A stretch of DNA of 58,384 bases from Seminavis robusta. Lineage: Eukaryota > Bacillariophyta > Bacillariophyceae > Naviculales > Naviculaceae. Below, piece after piece: positions 17,103-26,676 of the stretch; the first letter of the stretch is position 1, and the number at the start of each line of letters is the position of its first letter. Location of the stretch: assembly GCA_903772945.1 (NCBI GenBank), contig CAICTM010000579.1, forward strand, positions 1 to 58,384, written 5' to 3'. Position numbers and translations under genes: made by a program. Below the pieces are notes generated by a model, which searched no databases, was not told where the DNA came from, and was given only the letters and a program-made list of their open reading frames with translations.

Positions 17103-19161
17103 ATGGCTGACAGTGCAAAGAGGCTCAGTAGAAGGCAGGCAGGTGCATCTCCAGAGATAAAGGAGACACCCAAGCAGTTGTCCTCTATCCATAGAAGAGA
17201 TAGGGAGAGACAGCTAGGGGATTGGACCTTCTTCCCACCTGGAAGGAACAGCCACACCAAAGTGACAAAAGTGGAGGGAATAGACTTTCAATCTCCAAAT
17301 GTTCCTGCCAGTGCAGTCAAGAAGTCTCATGTCACTCCCATTTCCAGTGCTGAGCGGCGCAGTAGGATGAAAGTAAAAAAGAATCCATTCCTTAGCAACA
17401 AATGAGTACTCAATGATAAACCTTCTGCCAAGTCGGACAACAAGCGTTGTATCATAGAGGAAAAGGGAATGTCGGAACTAATTGAGAGGAATACTATTTG
17501 TTCTCATTGCAAGAAGAGTCCAGTGAAACTTACCTTTCGTCATTGTGGTATAGCCACCATTCCTCGATTGTCTTGCAATACTTGTTCAGTGGTTGATGAG
17601 GGTGATGTGGCGAAGACAAATTGGCAAAAGATGACTGCCCATGAGCAACTTACCGACTATGAGCTGAACTTCAAGTTTGTGCAGGCCTTTGTTGGTTGTG
17701 GCGATGGTCCAACTGAAGCTAGTCGGTTCCTAACTTTCTGTTCTGTGCCGAATGCAACAACCATGAAATCGAACACGTTCGGCAGTATGGAAACTGCCGC
17801 ATCTTCCACGATCGAGGAGATTACCAGAGAACAGCTAACAGCAAATCTGATGAAGGAAGTGGAACTGACAATGTCGGAAGATAATGACTTCGATTTCGAA
17901 TTGTGGAAAAGGAACTTCAAGAATGGTCGTCCAAGATGCAGCAAAAGCAGTGCCAGAGTTAGCTGTGGAATGGACATGGGATGGCAAAAGAAAGGAAGTG
18001 GTCGGACTTACGATTCCCATTCTGGTCATGCATGTTTGTTCGGAGCACGGTCGAGGTTGCCCATTGCATTGAGTACCAAATCCACTCATTGCTCAATCTG
18101 CAGCTGGCATCGTGCCAAAGGCAACAATCCACCCGAACACACTTGTAAAATCAACCACGCTGGAACAGCTGGAGCCATGGAGTCCAACGCTCTGCTTGAC
18201 ATGATCCACGAGTTGTGGAATACGTTCAACGTGCAGGTGGAGGAAGTGATAACTGACGATGACAGTACAATGAGGGCAAGTTGTCGATGGTCAAACAAGG
18301 ATTGGATGAAACATGAGAATCGAACCGACATCAATCTGCGACGCGATAGTCGAGGAAAATGGGTGAAGCGAAAGAAGGGTAATCTTCAATACCCCGATAC
18401 CACACCCCCACGTTTCTTGCGGATCCAGCTCATCGGAAAAAGAGCTTGAAAACTGTTCTGTACAAATTGAAAAAGAAGAAAAAGTGTCGTCAACAAAGGC
18501 TTCCAAAGTACTCATCCGTTTGTCCCAATTCTATATTTACATGGTACGTAAAACTTGAAGTATCCTGAAGAAGAATGGGTAGAGAGAGCCGAATGTTGCT
18601 TGGATCATCTGTTCGACTGTCATGGAAACTGCGGTGATTGGTGCGTCCGGAAAACTGCCACCGAGGAGGAAAAGCAACAATCAACGAAAGTATACCGTGA
18701 CATGGTGAAGGATAAGGAACTGTACGACCTGTTGAAAGAAGTGATGCAGCATTTACAACAATAGAAGGATGAGGGAGGTTTGTCATGGTATGATACCAAT
18801 CCCAATGAATCGTTGAACAATACAATCAGCTGGCTAGCACCGAAGAACAAAACTTACTGTGGTTCGGTGTCCCTTCGAAACCGAATCTGTACAGCAATCT
18901 GCATTCAATCGATGGGGTTTGACGGATTCTACCAACGGCTTTTTCAGCGACTGTGGTTTGGAGATGGATGATTTGACGTTGCACCGAATCAGAAAGGTTG
19001 AGGAACAAAGGGCGTATCGGTTGAAGCAATCCAGGAAAACGAAGAACAAGAAGATTCGTCAAGAAAAGAATTACCTGAAGATCAAGTTGTACTTTGAGAA
19101 GTTGGCAGAGGATAGAGCGAACGGCAAGGAATACAAAAGGGCGATTGCCATGGTGGTGTAG
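17103..19161 (+). pseudogene. Mutator-like transposase relic
   Basis: An ATG at 17103 opens a frame that continues to 18449 except for one TGA at 17403-17405. Landmarks are a zinc-finger-like head ('CSHCKKSP', 'CNTCSVVDEG') and then the catalytic core of the Mutator type found in many protists and animals: 'VSCGMDMGWQKKGSGRTYDS', 'HCSICSWHRAKGNNPPEHTC', 'NHAGTAGAMESNALLDMI' and 'VEEVITDDDSTMRA'. Near 18415 the frame shifts; reading on in another frame gives 'KSLKTVLYKLKKKKK', then 'EECCLDHLFDCHGNC'-like sequence at 18590 and 'WYDTNPNESLNNTISWLAPK' at 18785, the conserved C-terminal part. More frameshifts follow, to 19161. The copy is therefore inactive, though only lightly damaged in its first 1.3 kb. 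Terminal inverted repeats were not found by eye. Confidence 0.85.
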
Positions 19162-19608
19162 ACAAAAAAGTTCGAAACAGAGCGTACAATGTGGATTTTG
19201 TGGGCTTTATGGCCACAAAACAAGCGAGCGAAGGCTTGCTTGTTCAATCCGAAGCGATTGGCAGAGCAGGCGACCACCAATGATCATTCAGAAGTAACCG
19301 GCGATGAAGAAGATAAAGGGACGAGTACTGCTTGATGACTGATACAAAGTTTGCGGTCTGGAGGTTATCCTTACTGGACAGTTTGACGATAAGAGAGGAC
19401 GATTCCGGAGACTTGACGTTTTGGCGAACGATCTGATGTTTGCGATATCGCCGTGGAGGAATGAATACAATTTTTTTGATAGTAATCACTAACATTTATC
19501 GGGCTTATCTTTTCTCTTCAACTAGCGATGTCTCCATTCACAACCACCAATCGAACAACCACTTGACACTATCCATTCAACTGACACGAGTGCGTGTAGC
19601 ACATACCA
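19162..19608. other. No gene seen; probable inner part of the Mutator element
   Basis: There are only short frames. It lies between the transposase relic and the convergent orphan ORF and may belong to the element. Confidence 0.4.
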
Positions 19609-20766
19609 CTACTCCGAATCGGAACTGGAACTGACCTCATTTTCCTTTCCTTTCGATTTCGAAAAAGCTTTCTTATTTGCACTCTTCGATTCCACCATGG
19701 TCAACTTCTTGGCCTTCTTGCCGGTGTACCTCTCGGCCGCTCTCTGCCTCTTTGTCTTGAAACCGGTGTAGAGGGCACTGGCTCCACCGTAGCACTGCTT
19801 GATGTACTTCTCGACACACCACGGAAGAGGAGAACACTCACCTTTCGACGAACGAAAGAAGTTGCTATGGTAGTGTTGGTAGCAACACCACCTTTTGGTT
19901 TTGTCCGCCAACTCTTCCCAATCCATGCTGGGATCCATGATGTGCGGGTGCTTGCAAAAAGGTGAGAAGGCTTGGATCACTGCATCCTTGTCAATCATGT
20001 CGACAGTGTACTGTTTGGCGATGCAATCTTTGTAAATAAATGTACTGATGCACGCACACTCAACTACTTTTTCGTCATCGTCGGACTCTTCCCACAGATC
20101 ACGCTTCTTGGCAGTTGCAGCCTTCTTGTCATTCATACGCTGATCCCAGCACTTCCTGGTATCGCCCGACATGATCCAATGACCTTCAGAATACTCGGAT
20201 CGAAGAACGTCAGACCTGACATAGGAATTCCAGCGATGGGCCTGTCGGGATTCCCTCCTCTCTTCAGTGAAAATGAGATGTCCATACTTCATGTTCTTTT
20301 CGATTGTACCGTGGTAGAAATGAGTGATTCTCCTGGATGGAGCACGGAAGTTCTCTTCCTCATCGAAGATCTGGCCCCAAGGCCTTGCCTTTTCTTGTGG
20401 ACCGACATATGGTAAGTCCACATCAGGCGGGTACACCCATCCACAGTCTTTGATGAGCATGATCATTTTGGTAGACATCTCATCACCTGTCTGCAATCGA
20501 ACGATCCTGAAATCAGGCACAATCAGCGTGCAACCAGACATCATCTCTTTTCCTTCCAACCATTTAGCAAGAGAGGTGTCAGTGACTGCTTTGATGATAC
20601 TGTAGGAACCATCCAACAGCTGCATCACCCAAACAGTGAAGTGAATCCCAGTGTTAGGATAGCTGCGAGTTTCCCTTTCGAATGTAAGTACAGTGAAGCG
20701 TGGACGATTATCACCCCCTTCAAGAATCCGGATTGATCCATTCTTATGAACATACTTTGTCTGCAT
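19609..20766 (-). CDS. Unrecognised protein, 385 aa, beside the Mutator relic
   Basis: An intact frame on the minus strand; the first ATG is at 20766, and upstream sequence stays open to about 20860, so an upstream exon joined at an AG near 20855 is possible. I do not recognise the family. The N-terminal 170 residues alternate short hydrophobic strands ('FTVWVMQLLDGSYSIIKAVT', 'GCTLIVPDFRIVRLQTGDEM', 'KMIMLIKDCGWVYPP') in a way that recalls an OB fold. The centre is Arg/Trp-rich and holds Cys/His pairs ('CACIST', 'FCKHPH', 'WCCYQHYH') that could bind zinc. The C-terminus is Lys/Ser-rich and acidic at the end, typical of nuclear proteins. The position next to a transposase suggests an accessory protein of the element, but a host gene cannot be excluded. 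A DNA- or RNA-binding role is only a guess. Confidence 0.55.
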   Translation of the reverse strand: MQTKYVHKNGSIRILEGGDNRPRFTVLTFERETRSYPNTGIHFTVWVMQLLDGSYSIIKAVTDTSLAKWLEGKEMMSGCTLIVPDFRIVRLQTGDEMSTKMIMLIKDCGWVYPPDVDLPYVGPQEKARPWGQIFDEEENFRAPSRRITHFYHGTIEKNMKYGHLIFTEERRESRQAHRWNSYVRSDVLRSEYSEGHWIMSGDTRKCWDQRMNDKKAATAKKRDLWEESDDDEKVVECACISTFIYKDCIAKQYTVDMIDKDAVIQAFSPFCKHPHIMDPSMDWEELADKTKRWCCYQHYHSNFFRSSKGECSPLPWCVEKYIKQCYGGASALYTGFKTKRQRAAERYTGKKAKKLTMVESKSANKKAFSKSKGKENEVSSSSDSE

Positions 20767-21520
20767 TTTTTCCTCTCCATGCAACACGAGGTCAGTCAAG
20801 AAATCAGGAGACGCATCATCGTAAGCGTCATGGAAGAAGTGTCTGTTTTACCGTTCAGCAAATCCCCGCTTGCACGGTCGTCATCTTGCGTTTCCTACCA
20901 ACCAACAACTGGTTTCAGCGATATCATATGAGGATCTCTTCTTCCAGATTCCATTGCGAGCAGCATTGGTCAATCTGCCGAAAAAGCAGCGAAATAGCCA
21001 CCAGTTCTGGCAAGCAGAAAGGGGCCAAACAGAAGAACAAACAATCAATTTCGTATGCTACTGCTGTCGGTCTATTATCTGTGCAAGCAAGCTACCCCAA
21101 TGACAATGCGAGTATGTCGCATGGGTAAGTTGAGTGTGCTCTATCGATATCTGTTAACTCTGCCACCTGTTGTCCTGTGCCTGTTCAGCATCTCTCACTC
21201 CAATCTGACAACTCTCTTTTCGACACACCATGCTAAACAGTATTAACTTCACCGGAGAAGCCGCTAAAACATGGCAGGCAAGGGTGATCGAGCAAGAGCA
21301 GTCCTTTGGCTTTCCAACGGGATACCCCTCGCCTTCTATCTCTAAGCATAGCATGTGCTGTCGGCACTCTCATAACTGTATTCGCCATTGCGGTTTTTCC
21401 ATCGATCTGCTTGCTTTGTCGAGTGAAATTGGCTTCCTGATCCTGACGACGGCCAGACCTTAGGATACATTGTTAAGCTCATTCTAAAGCTAAACCTGTC
21501 TCTGCTTTTTTTCTGGGACG
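20767..21520. other. No confident gene; possible first exon of the orphan ORF
   Basis: On the minus strand near 20930-21000 a short coding-like run ('NGIWKKRSSYDIAETSCWL') ends at a possible donor (GTAGGA), but its phase does not fit the downstream frame, so I do not call it. The rest is featureless. Confidence 0.35.
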
Positions 21521-21522
21521 GC

Positions 21523-21600
21523 TTATATACCGGGCAGACCCCGGTGATCTCTGAACCTGTTTATATACCGGGCAGACCCCGGTGATCTCTGACCCCGTTT
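21523..21600. repeat. Two tandem copies of a 37-bp GC-hairpin unit
   Basis: The unit TTATATACCGGGCAGACCCC + GGTGATCTCTGA occurs twice in a row. Each contains the self-complementary ACCGGG-cagac-CCCGGT. It stands at the left border of the repeat block. Confidence 0.8.
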
Positions 21601-22740
21601 ATTGGTGGTGGTGGTGGGTTTGGTTGGTTGGTTATCCTTAGGGTTGAGATTTACTTCAACCCCCTCGTTCTCACGCGTTCTCATAATAATCATACGGTAG
21701 CAACGGATCCTAAATATTTTCCTCATGATGCCCACCTCTAAACTCCCGTAAGCTACCACGCCACTTTCTCAGATGGAAAAATCTAATGACTCACGTTGCA
21801 CACACTCTAAACTCCCGTAAGCTACCACGCCACTTTCTCAGATGAAAAATCTAGACTGGCCTTGCACACCTCAACTCTTGTAAGCTACCAGCCTCTTCTC
21901 AGATGGAAAAATCTTACGTCTCACGTTGCACACCTTTAAACTCCCGTAAGCTACCACGCCACTTTCTCAGATGGAAAAATCTTACGTCTCACGTTGCACA
22001 CCTCTAAACTCCCGTAAGCTACCACGCCACTTTTCTCAGACATCTCTAAACTCCCGTAAGCTACCACGCCATTTTCTCAGATGGAAAAATCTAACTCTCA
22101 GTTGCACACCTCTAACTCCCGTAAGCTACCACGCCACTTTCTCAAGAAAATCTAATGACACTACCTTCAGCCAAACTTAACAATATTATTATGCCGGCCC
22201 ATCTTTTAATTCAGCTCGCTCGGTATATCTATTACACCTCCGGTGTTCTTTATTGTGGTGGTGGTTGGTTTTGGTTGGTTGGTTATCCTTAGGGTTAGAG
22301 TTTAACTAAAAACGAAGCCCCCTCATCGGCCCCCACATTTCTTACACATTCTCTTATAGCAACGGATCCTGAATATTTTCCTGACATTTGCACACCTCTA
22401 AACTCCCGTAAGCTACCAAGCCACTTTCTCAGATGGAAAAATCTAACGTCTAAACTCCCGTAAGCTACCACGATTCTTTCTCAGACGGAAAAATCTGAAG
22501 TCTCACGTTGCACATCTCTAAACTCCCGTAAGCTACCACGCCTCTTTCTCAGACGGAAAAATCTAACGTCTCACGCTGCACACCTCTAAGCTCCCGTAAG
22601 CTACCACGCCACTTTCTCAGACGGAAAAATCTAATGACACTACCTTCAGCCAAACTTCAACAATATTACTATGCCGGCCCATCTTTTAAGTCAGCTCGCC
22701 CGGTATATCTATTACACCTCCGGTGTCCTTTTTGTCTTTT
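21600..22740. repeat. Duplicated minisatellite block (about 67-bp unit)
   Basis: About eleven copies of a unit of roughly 60-67 bp centred on CTCCCGTAAGCTACCACGCC, followed by CTTTCTCAGATGGAAAAATC, lie between 21745 and 22630 with deletions in some copies. The array is itself part of a two-fold duplication. 'GGTTGGTTGGTTATCCTTAG' near 21620 recurs near 22278, and a segment of about 95 bp from 'GACACTACCTTCAGCCAAAC' to the 'CACCTCCGGTGT' region (22157-22250) recurs at 22635-22730 with few changes. No protein is encoded. Confidence 0.85.
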
Positions 22741-22803
22741 GTTCTTCCGACGGCGTACGTCGAGCGTCTTGGATCTTGGTTGAATGATTCAATCAAGCTA
22801 CAG

Positions 22804-22923
22804 GCAGCTTCGTTTCTATTGATTCAAACGCGAGCCGAGCTTCTTCTAACATTTCTACACGAGCACTCGTAGAAGTGTACCAGAAAAGCTGGCACGCGTT
22901 TGAATCAGAAAAATCGAAGCTGC
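22804..22923. repeat. Long, nearly loop-free hairpin (about 120 bp)
   Basis: The left arm from GCAGCTTCG (22804) through GATTCAAACGCG is matched by the right arm ending CGCGTTTGAATC...CGAAGCTGC (22923). The centre is the small palindrome ACGAG-CA-CTCGT. Pairing is interrupted by a few mismatches and bulges. A transcript would fold into a stem of about 55 bp, the size of a small-RNA precursor or a short foldback element. Confidence 0.8.
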
Positions 22924-23121
22924 TCGTAGCAAAACTAGACTAGTAAGAATTGTATTTTTAGGGCTCAGGATTTGCTTTGGCAGTCGTGGATGGGATTCAA
23001 TGACAACCACTCCATTCGCGTTGACAACGGCCAACTTCATTTTTTTCTTTGGTCCACCGAATAGGATTGTGCACAGACCGTCTGTAGTGGTGTTGGTGTT
23101 GGACTTGACAAACAGGGCGAC

Positions 23122-23856
23122 ATGACCATTGAATACGAGAATCCCGACAACAGCACCGTGAAGAGTACTAAGATGTCACCAGAATCCGAGCCAACCAAGA
23201 AGAAAAAGAAAAAGTCGGCCAAGAAGAAGCGCAAGGTCAGCAAGCACATCCTGCAAGCCCAGAAGGATCGGGATGCCTTGGAAAAGGCACGGAAAACAGA
23301 TCCTGTTCCTGGCTCTACCGGCGAGGATAACGATGATAACGACGAAGAAGTTGCTTCACCGCCAGAGAACAGCAACAAAGAGCAACATCATGTCAAGGAT
23401 GTCAAGGAAGCTGCTGGCTATTTGACCAATTGGAAGAATTATCGCGAACAATGGAAATTCAACAAGAATACGCAATCTTGGCTCTTCCGTCACATGTACG
23501 AATCTGACAAAGTCGCCAAAGGGGCATTTACTCTGTTATTGGAATATCTCCAAGGATTGCAAGGCAAGGGCGCCAAACAACGGCTCTTGCAAGATGCTAC
23601 CCGTCGGGCTCTACGATACAAACAATACTCGGAACAACCAACTTCCAAAGTAAGCGACGATGATGACAAAGACACCACAATCAAGTTTGCAGAGGATACC
23701 AAAGAACCGGCTGTACAAGACAAGACCACGAAAAAAGTTGGGGCGGATGCCACGGAGGATGAGAAACGTTGGAATGGTCTCGACGATCACGAAAAACGAA
23801 AAGAATACAAACGCGCCAGAAAAATCTTGGAAACCCTACAGAGCAGTGAGGAGTGA
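23122..23856 (+). CDS. WKF-domain nucleolar-type protein (C7orf50-like), 244 aa
   Basis: The ATG at 23122 starts a 244-residue intronless protein. Residues about 25-45 are a Lys-rich stretch that looks like a nuclear/nucleolar localisation signal. Residues about 95-160 hold the WKF domain: 'YLTNWKNYREQWKFNKNTQS', 'WLFRHMYESDKVAKGAFTLL' and 'YLQGLQGKGAKQRL'. This small domain is shared by animal C7orf50 and fungal homologues, found in the nucleolus and linked to ribosome assembly, though its mechanism is poorly known. The C-terminal part is charged, with 'RWNGLDDHEKRKEYKRARKI', often the conserved end of the family. The length is normal. The start is preceded by no other in-frame ATG. The only neighbours are repeats on the left and about 1.4 kb of gene-poor DNA on the right. 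Confidence 0.85.
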   Translation: MTIEYENPDNSTVKSTKMSPESEPTKKKKKKSAKKKRKVSKHILQAQKDRDALEKARKTDPVPGSTGEDNDDNDEEVASPPENSNKEQHHVKDVKEAAGYLTNWKNYREQWKFNKNTQSWLFRHMYESDKVAKGAFTLLLEYLQGLQGKGAKQRLLQDATRRALRYKQYSEQPTSKVSDDDDKDTTIKFAEDTKEPAVQDKTTKKVGADATEDEKRWNGLDDHEKRKEYKRARKILETLQSSEE

Positions 23857-25272
23857 ACGTGCGGAGAAGAGAGAAAGAGGGTGTCGATCATTAGAGGTTG
23901 TCCAGAGCTTCCAGCAGCCTGCTCAATCTCTTGTCTTGAATCTGTTTTGCTCCCATGTCATTCTTTGACGTCTCCATTTTGTTCTCATCTGGTTATCCAC
24001 GGGACGAGCAGTAACATGCACGTGTATGCACTTGAATTGAGCCCCGAAGGAGAACATCCAGCTCACCAAGAAGGAATATCAATCAATGAAAGATTTATTT
24101 TCGCTACTGCTGACTTTGTACAATAATCTACCTTTTCAACATCCCAACTCACAACATACGGCGGTATCCACACCTTGGTGCTATCGAGGAGGAGTTCAAG
24201 CATTATTCAATGCTCATTTCTGCAGCCTCTAAGAGAGAGCTTTTACAATGGATAGATCTCTTGATCTCTTGCTGTATGGCTGCTGCAGAAAGGCTCAAAG
24301 AATTGGCATCTAGCTAGCTACTAGATAGGAACGTGCACTAGCACAACCTACTTGGGGTCCTTCTACGGACGCGATTAGATGGATGGATGGCTGTGAGTGA
24401 TGGCCTATGCGGCCTTCTCTCGGTACATGAACAGAACTGGCACTGAAGTTCATGCCGAATTGAAAGCATCTCACATCAATTGCAAAAACATATCCAGCAA
24501 AGGCGACACCAACCTGTTGGCGACCTCGATGGCTTCGATGTTTGATTGGGCCCATCACTTTCCTTGCGACGACCATCCATTGAATCGCGAAGGTTCGTGT
24601 GACGGTTAAACGACAGCTACCCGGCACCGAGCTAGTTGCCGAAAGTGTTCTTCAGCGCGCAGCACGGCCACGCAAGAGAACACGCGCGAGAGCACAAGAA
24701 GTGTTCTGGTCAACTTGACTTTTGTTCATCAAAAGATTCGATTCATCACGATTGTGATTCGATTCGATTCGATTCGATTGAGATTCAATCGATTCGATTC
24801 TCGGTTGCTGTGTTTGTGGTGGTTGATGCACCCCAGAGATTGCATTCGATTCGATTGGATTCGAAATGCGTAAGTAGAAACAGTACGAGAGATTGCGCGG
24901 GTTCGAGCACACTTGCACCCTGTGATTGGTGACATCTTTGTTCGGTTCTGGAAAGTTGGTGGGAGTTTCCCTCTTCAGCTGGAAGGGTCGTGAAGCCGAC
25001 GGCAAAGCCTCCAGAGCCCCAGAATGGATTGATGTCCCAAGGGGAAAAAAGAAGCAGAACTCTTTGTTGAAGCCTGGCCTTGCTTGGTGGCTTCAAAGTT
25101 AGTTTGTGTGGTTCCGCTGATACAGACGCCTTGGATGGCCACAACAACCGAACAACCATACCTGTCTAAGCATCGATCTCAATAGCTACCGTACAGAAAC
25201 TGATACACAACAGCCTCCGCCCGCACTCGAATTAATCGATACCGTACTGCACTGAGACACCAAAGTACCGCC
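23857..25272. other. Gene-poor region; upstream region of the CCT gene
   Basis: No gene is convincing. A 70-codon plus-strand frame at 24400-24609 has some coding character but no family. At 24756-24779 there is a short GATTC repeat, with further GATTC/CGATT strings to about 24865. The final 100 bases lead to the CGCC-ATG at 25273. Confidence 0.45.
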
Positions 25273-26676
25273 ATGGCATCTTCGCTGAGTGTTATTACGA
25301 CGACGAGAGAACATCATATGGACAGACTCGATGCTGCCAGAGCTTTACTCGGTGTGTCTCCTGCCTCGCAGTCCTCCGAGCCCAGCAGCAACAATGGCAA
25401 GACTTCCCGCCTCTCCGCGGCCAGTGTGTCGTTTGCCAGTCCCATAACGGTGGCGTCTTCGGCAGTGCTTGTTTCTTCGCAGCCAACCGCTCAGAAATCG
25501 CAAGAGACCCGCTTTGCTCTCACGAGCAGCCCTAGCAGAGGAAGCCCCAGGGCACAACAGACAGCAACCAACAGCAACAATCGATCAGTTTCCTTTCAAC
25601 AGCCTCCAACAGCTCAACCACAGCAGCAGCAGCAGCCCACACAACGGTTTGAATTGGCGCCTCCTGCTGTAGTGGTCAGTACGGGTCTGTATGCCCTGGC
25701 AGCTCTGGCTTCGTCGGAACAAGCCTCTTGGGAACCACGAGGTGCTCCACTGCAATTGTCAGCTGCATCAGGAGGTCCTTCTCTGGTGGTGAGCGCTTCG
25801 ACAACCGCTTCTTCTTCCTCGGATGACGATTCGGAAGCCATGCCGCCACCTCCTCCCAGAGCAGGAGGACGCAGACGCAGTGTCTCCAATCCAGAGGGAA
25901 TGGAAAAGTGGGCGCCACCCAATAGACGACACTTTGTCTTGCCAGCGTCCATCTTGGAAGAGGAACTTGCCGAAGCGAACGCTGCCATGGAGGCCCATCA
26001 AAGACACAAACAAAAGCTTGGACCAATCAACGAAGACGAAGAAACCCAACAACAAACGGCTTCATCAGCACCCATTAGTGGACTCATGTCCGAAGAGGAG
26101 CAAGCCAATCTCTCACCAGAAGAACTACTCAAAAGGGCAAGATCTCGCTTGTTGGAGGATCTAAGCGAGGGAAGCATCAATGGAGAAAAGGGAGTACTCA
26201 CACTCCCTCATTCCCTCTCCAAGTACAAGGAGGTATGTTGTGCCAGCTCTAGCTCTAGTGTACGAAAAAGCATGTAGTTTGCTCACCAGTTTCGATCTCT
26301 TTCTCTTATTGTAATAACTTAGGTGTACAACAAGAATGGCCGCATCGGAATCTACACTCCAGCCGAACGAGCAGCCATCATTGCTAGATTCAACAGCAAG
26401 AGGGCGCGCCGGGTATGGAACAAAAAGATTAGATACAACTGCCGAAAGAATCTGGCCGATCGCAGGATGCGGGTCAAGGGACGGTTCGTCAAACGATCCA
26501 CCGAACAGCAAGCCAAGACGGATGCAGCCCCTCCAAGTGCGCCTGCTGTAGGTGCCCCGGAATCTGCTGCGGCGGGTGAAGATCAAGACATGCCCGATGT
26601 AACCGATCCAGAAGCAGGATTCTGTCCCACCGAGGAACAACCGTATCGTCGCACTCGTCGACACACCATCACATAG
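25273..26676 (+). CDS. CCT-domain protein, two exons, 437 aa
   Basis: Exon 1 is 25273-26232, the intron 26233-26322 (90 bp, GTATGT..TTAG) and exon 2 26323-26676. The join is phase 0 and gives 'SKYKE|VYNKNGRIGIYTPAER'. Exon 1 encodes 320 residues of low-complexity Ser/Ala/Gln/Pro-rich sequence with one acidic helical part (about 235-290). Exon 2 opens with the CCT motif: 'RAAIIARFNSKRARRVWNKK', 'IRYNCRKNLADRRMRVKGRF', then VKR. CCT motifs are known from plant CONSTANS/TOC1-type proteins, where they serve nuclear import and contact NF-Y factors and DNA; diatoms have many single-CCT proteins thought to be transcription regulators. No B-box or receiver domain is present. If the intron is retained, translation stops at 26275-26277 and the CCT motif is lost. 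The product is most likely nuclear. Confidence 0.9.

Noticed and set aside
20860..21000. Possible first exon of the orphan ORF near the Mutator relic
   Set aside because: The donor and acceptor exist, but the phase of the coding-like run does not match the downstream frame.
23037..23378. Minus-strand frame of 113 codons
   Set aside because: It is antisense to the Lys-rich start of the WKF gene; the Phe/Leu richness mirrors AAG/AAA codons.
24400..24609. Plus-strand frame of about 70 codons
   Set aside because: Some coding character but no family, no promoter or splice support; kept only as a remark.
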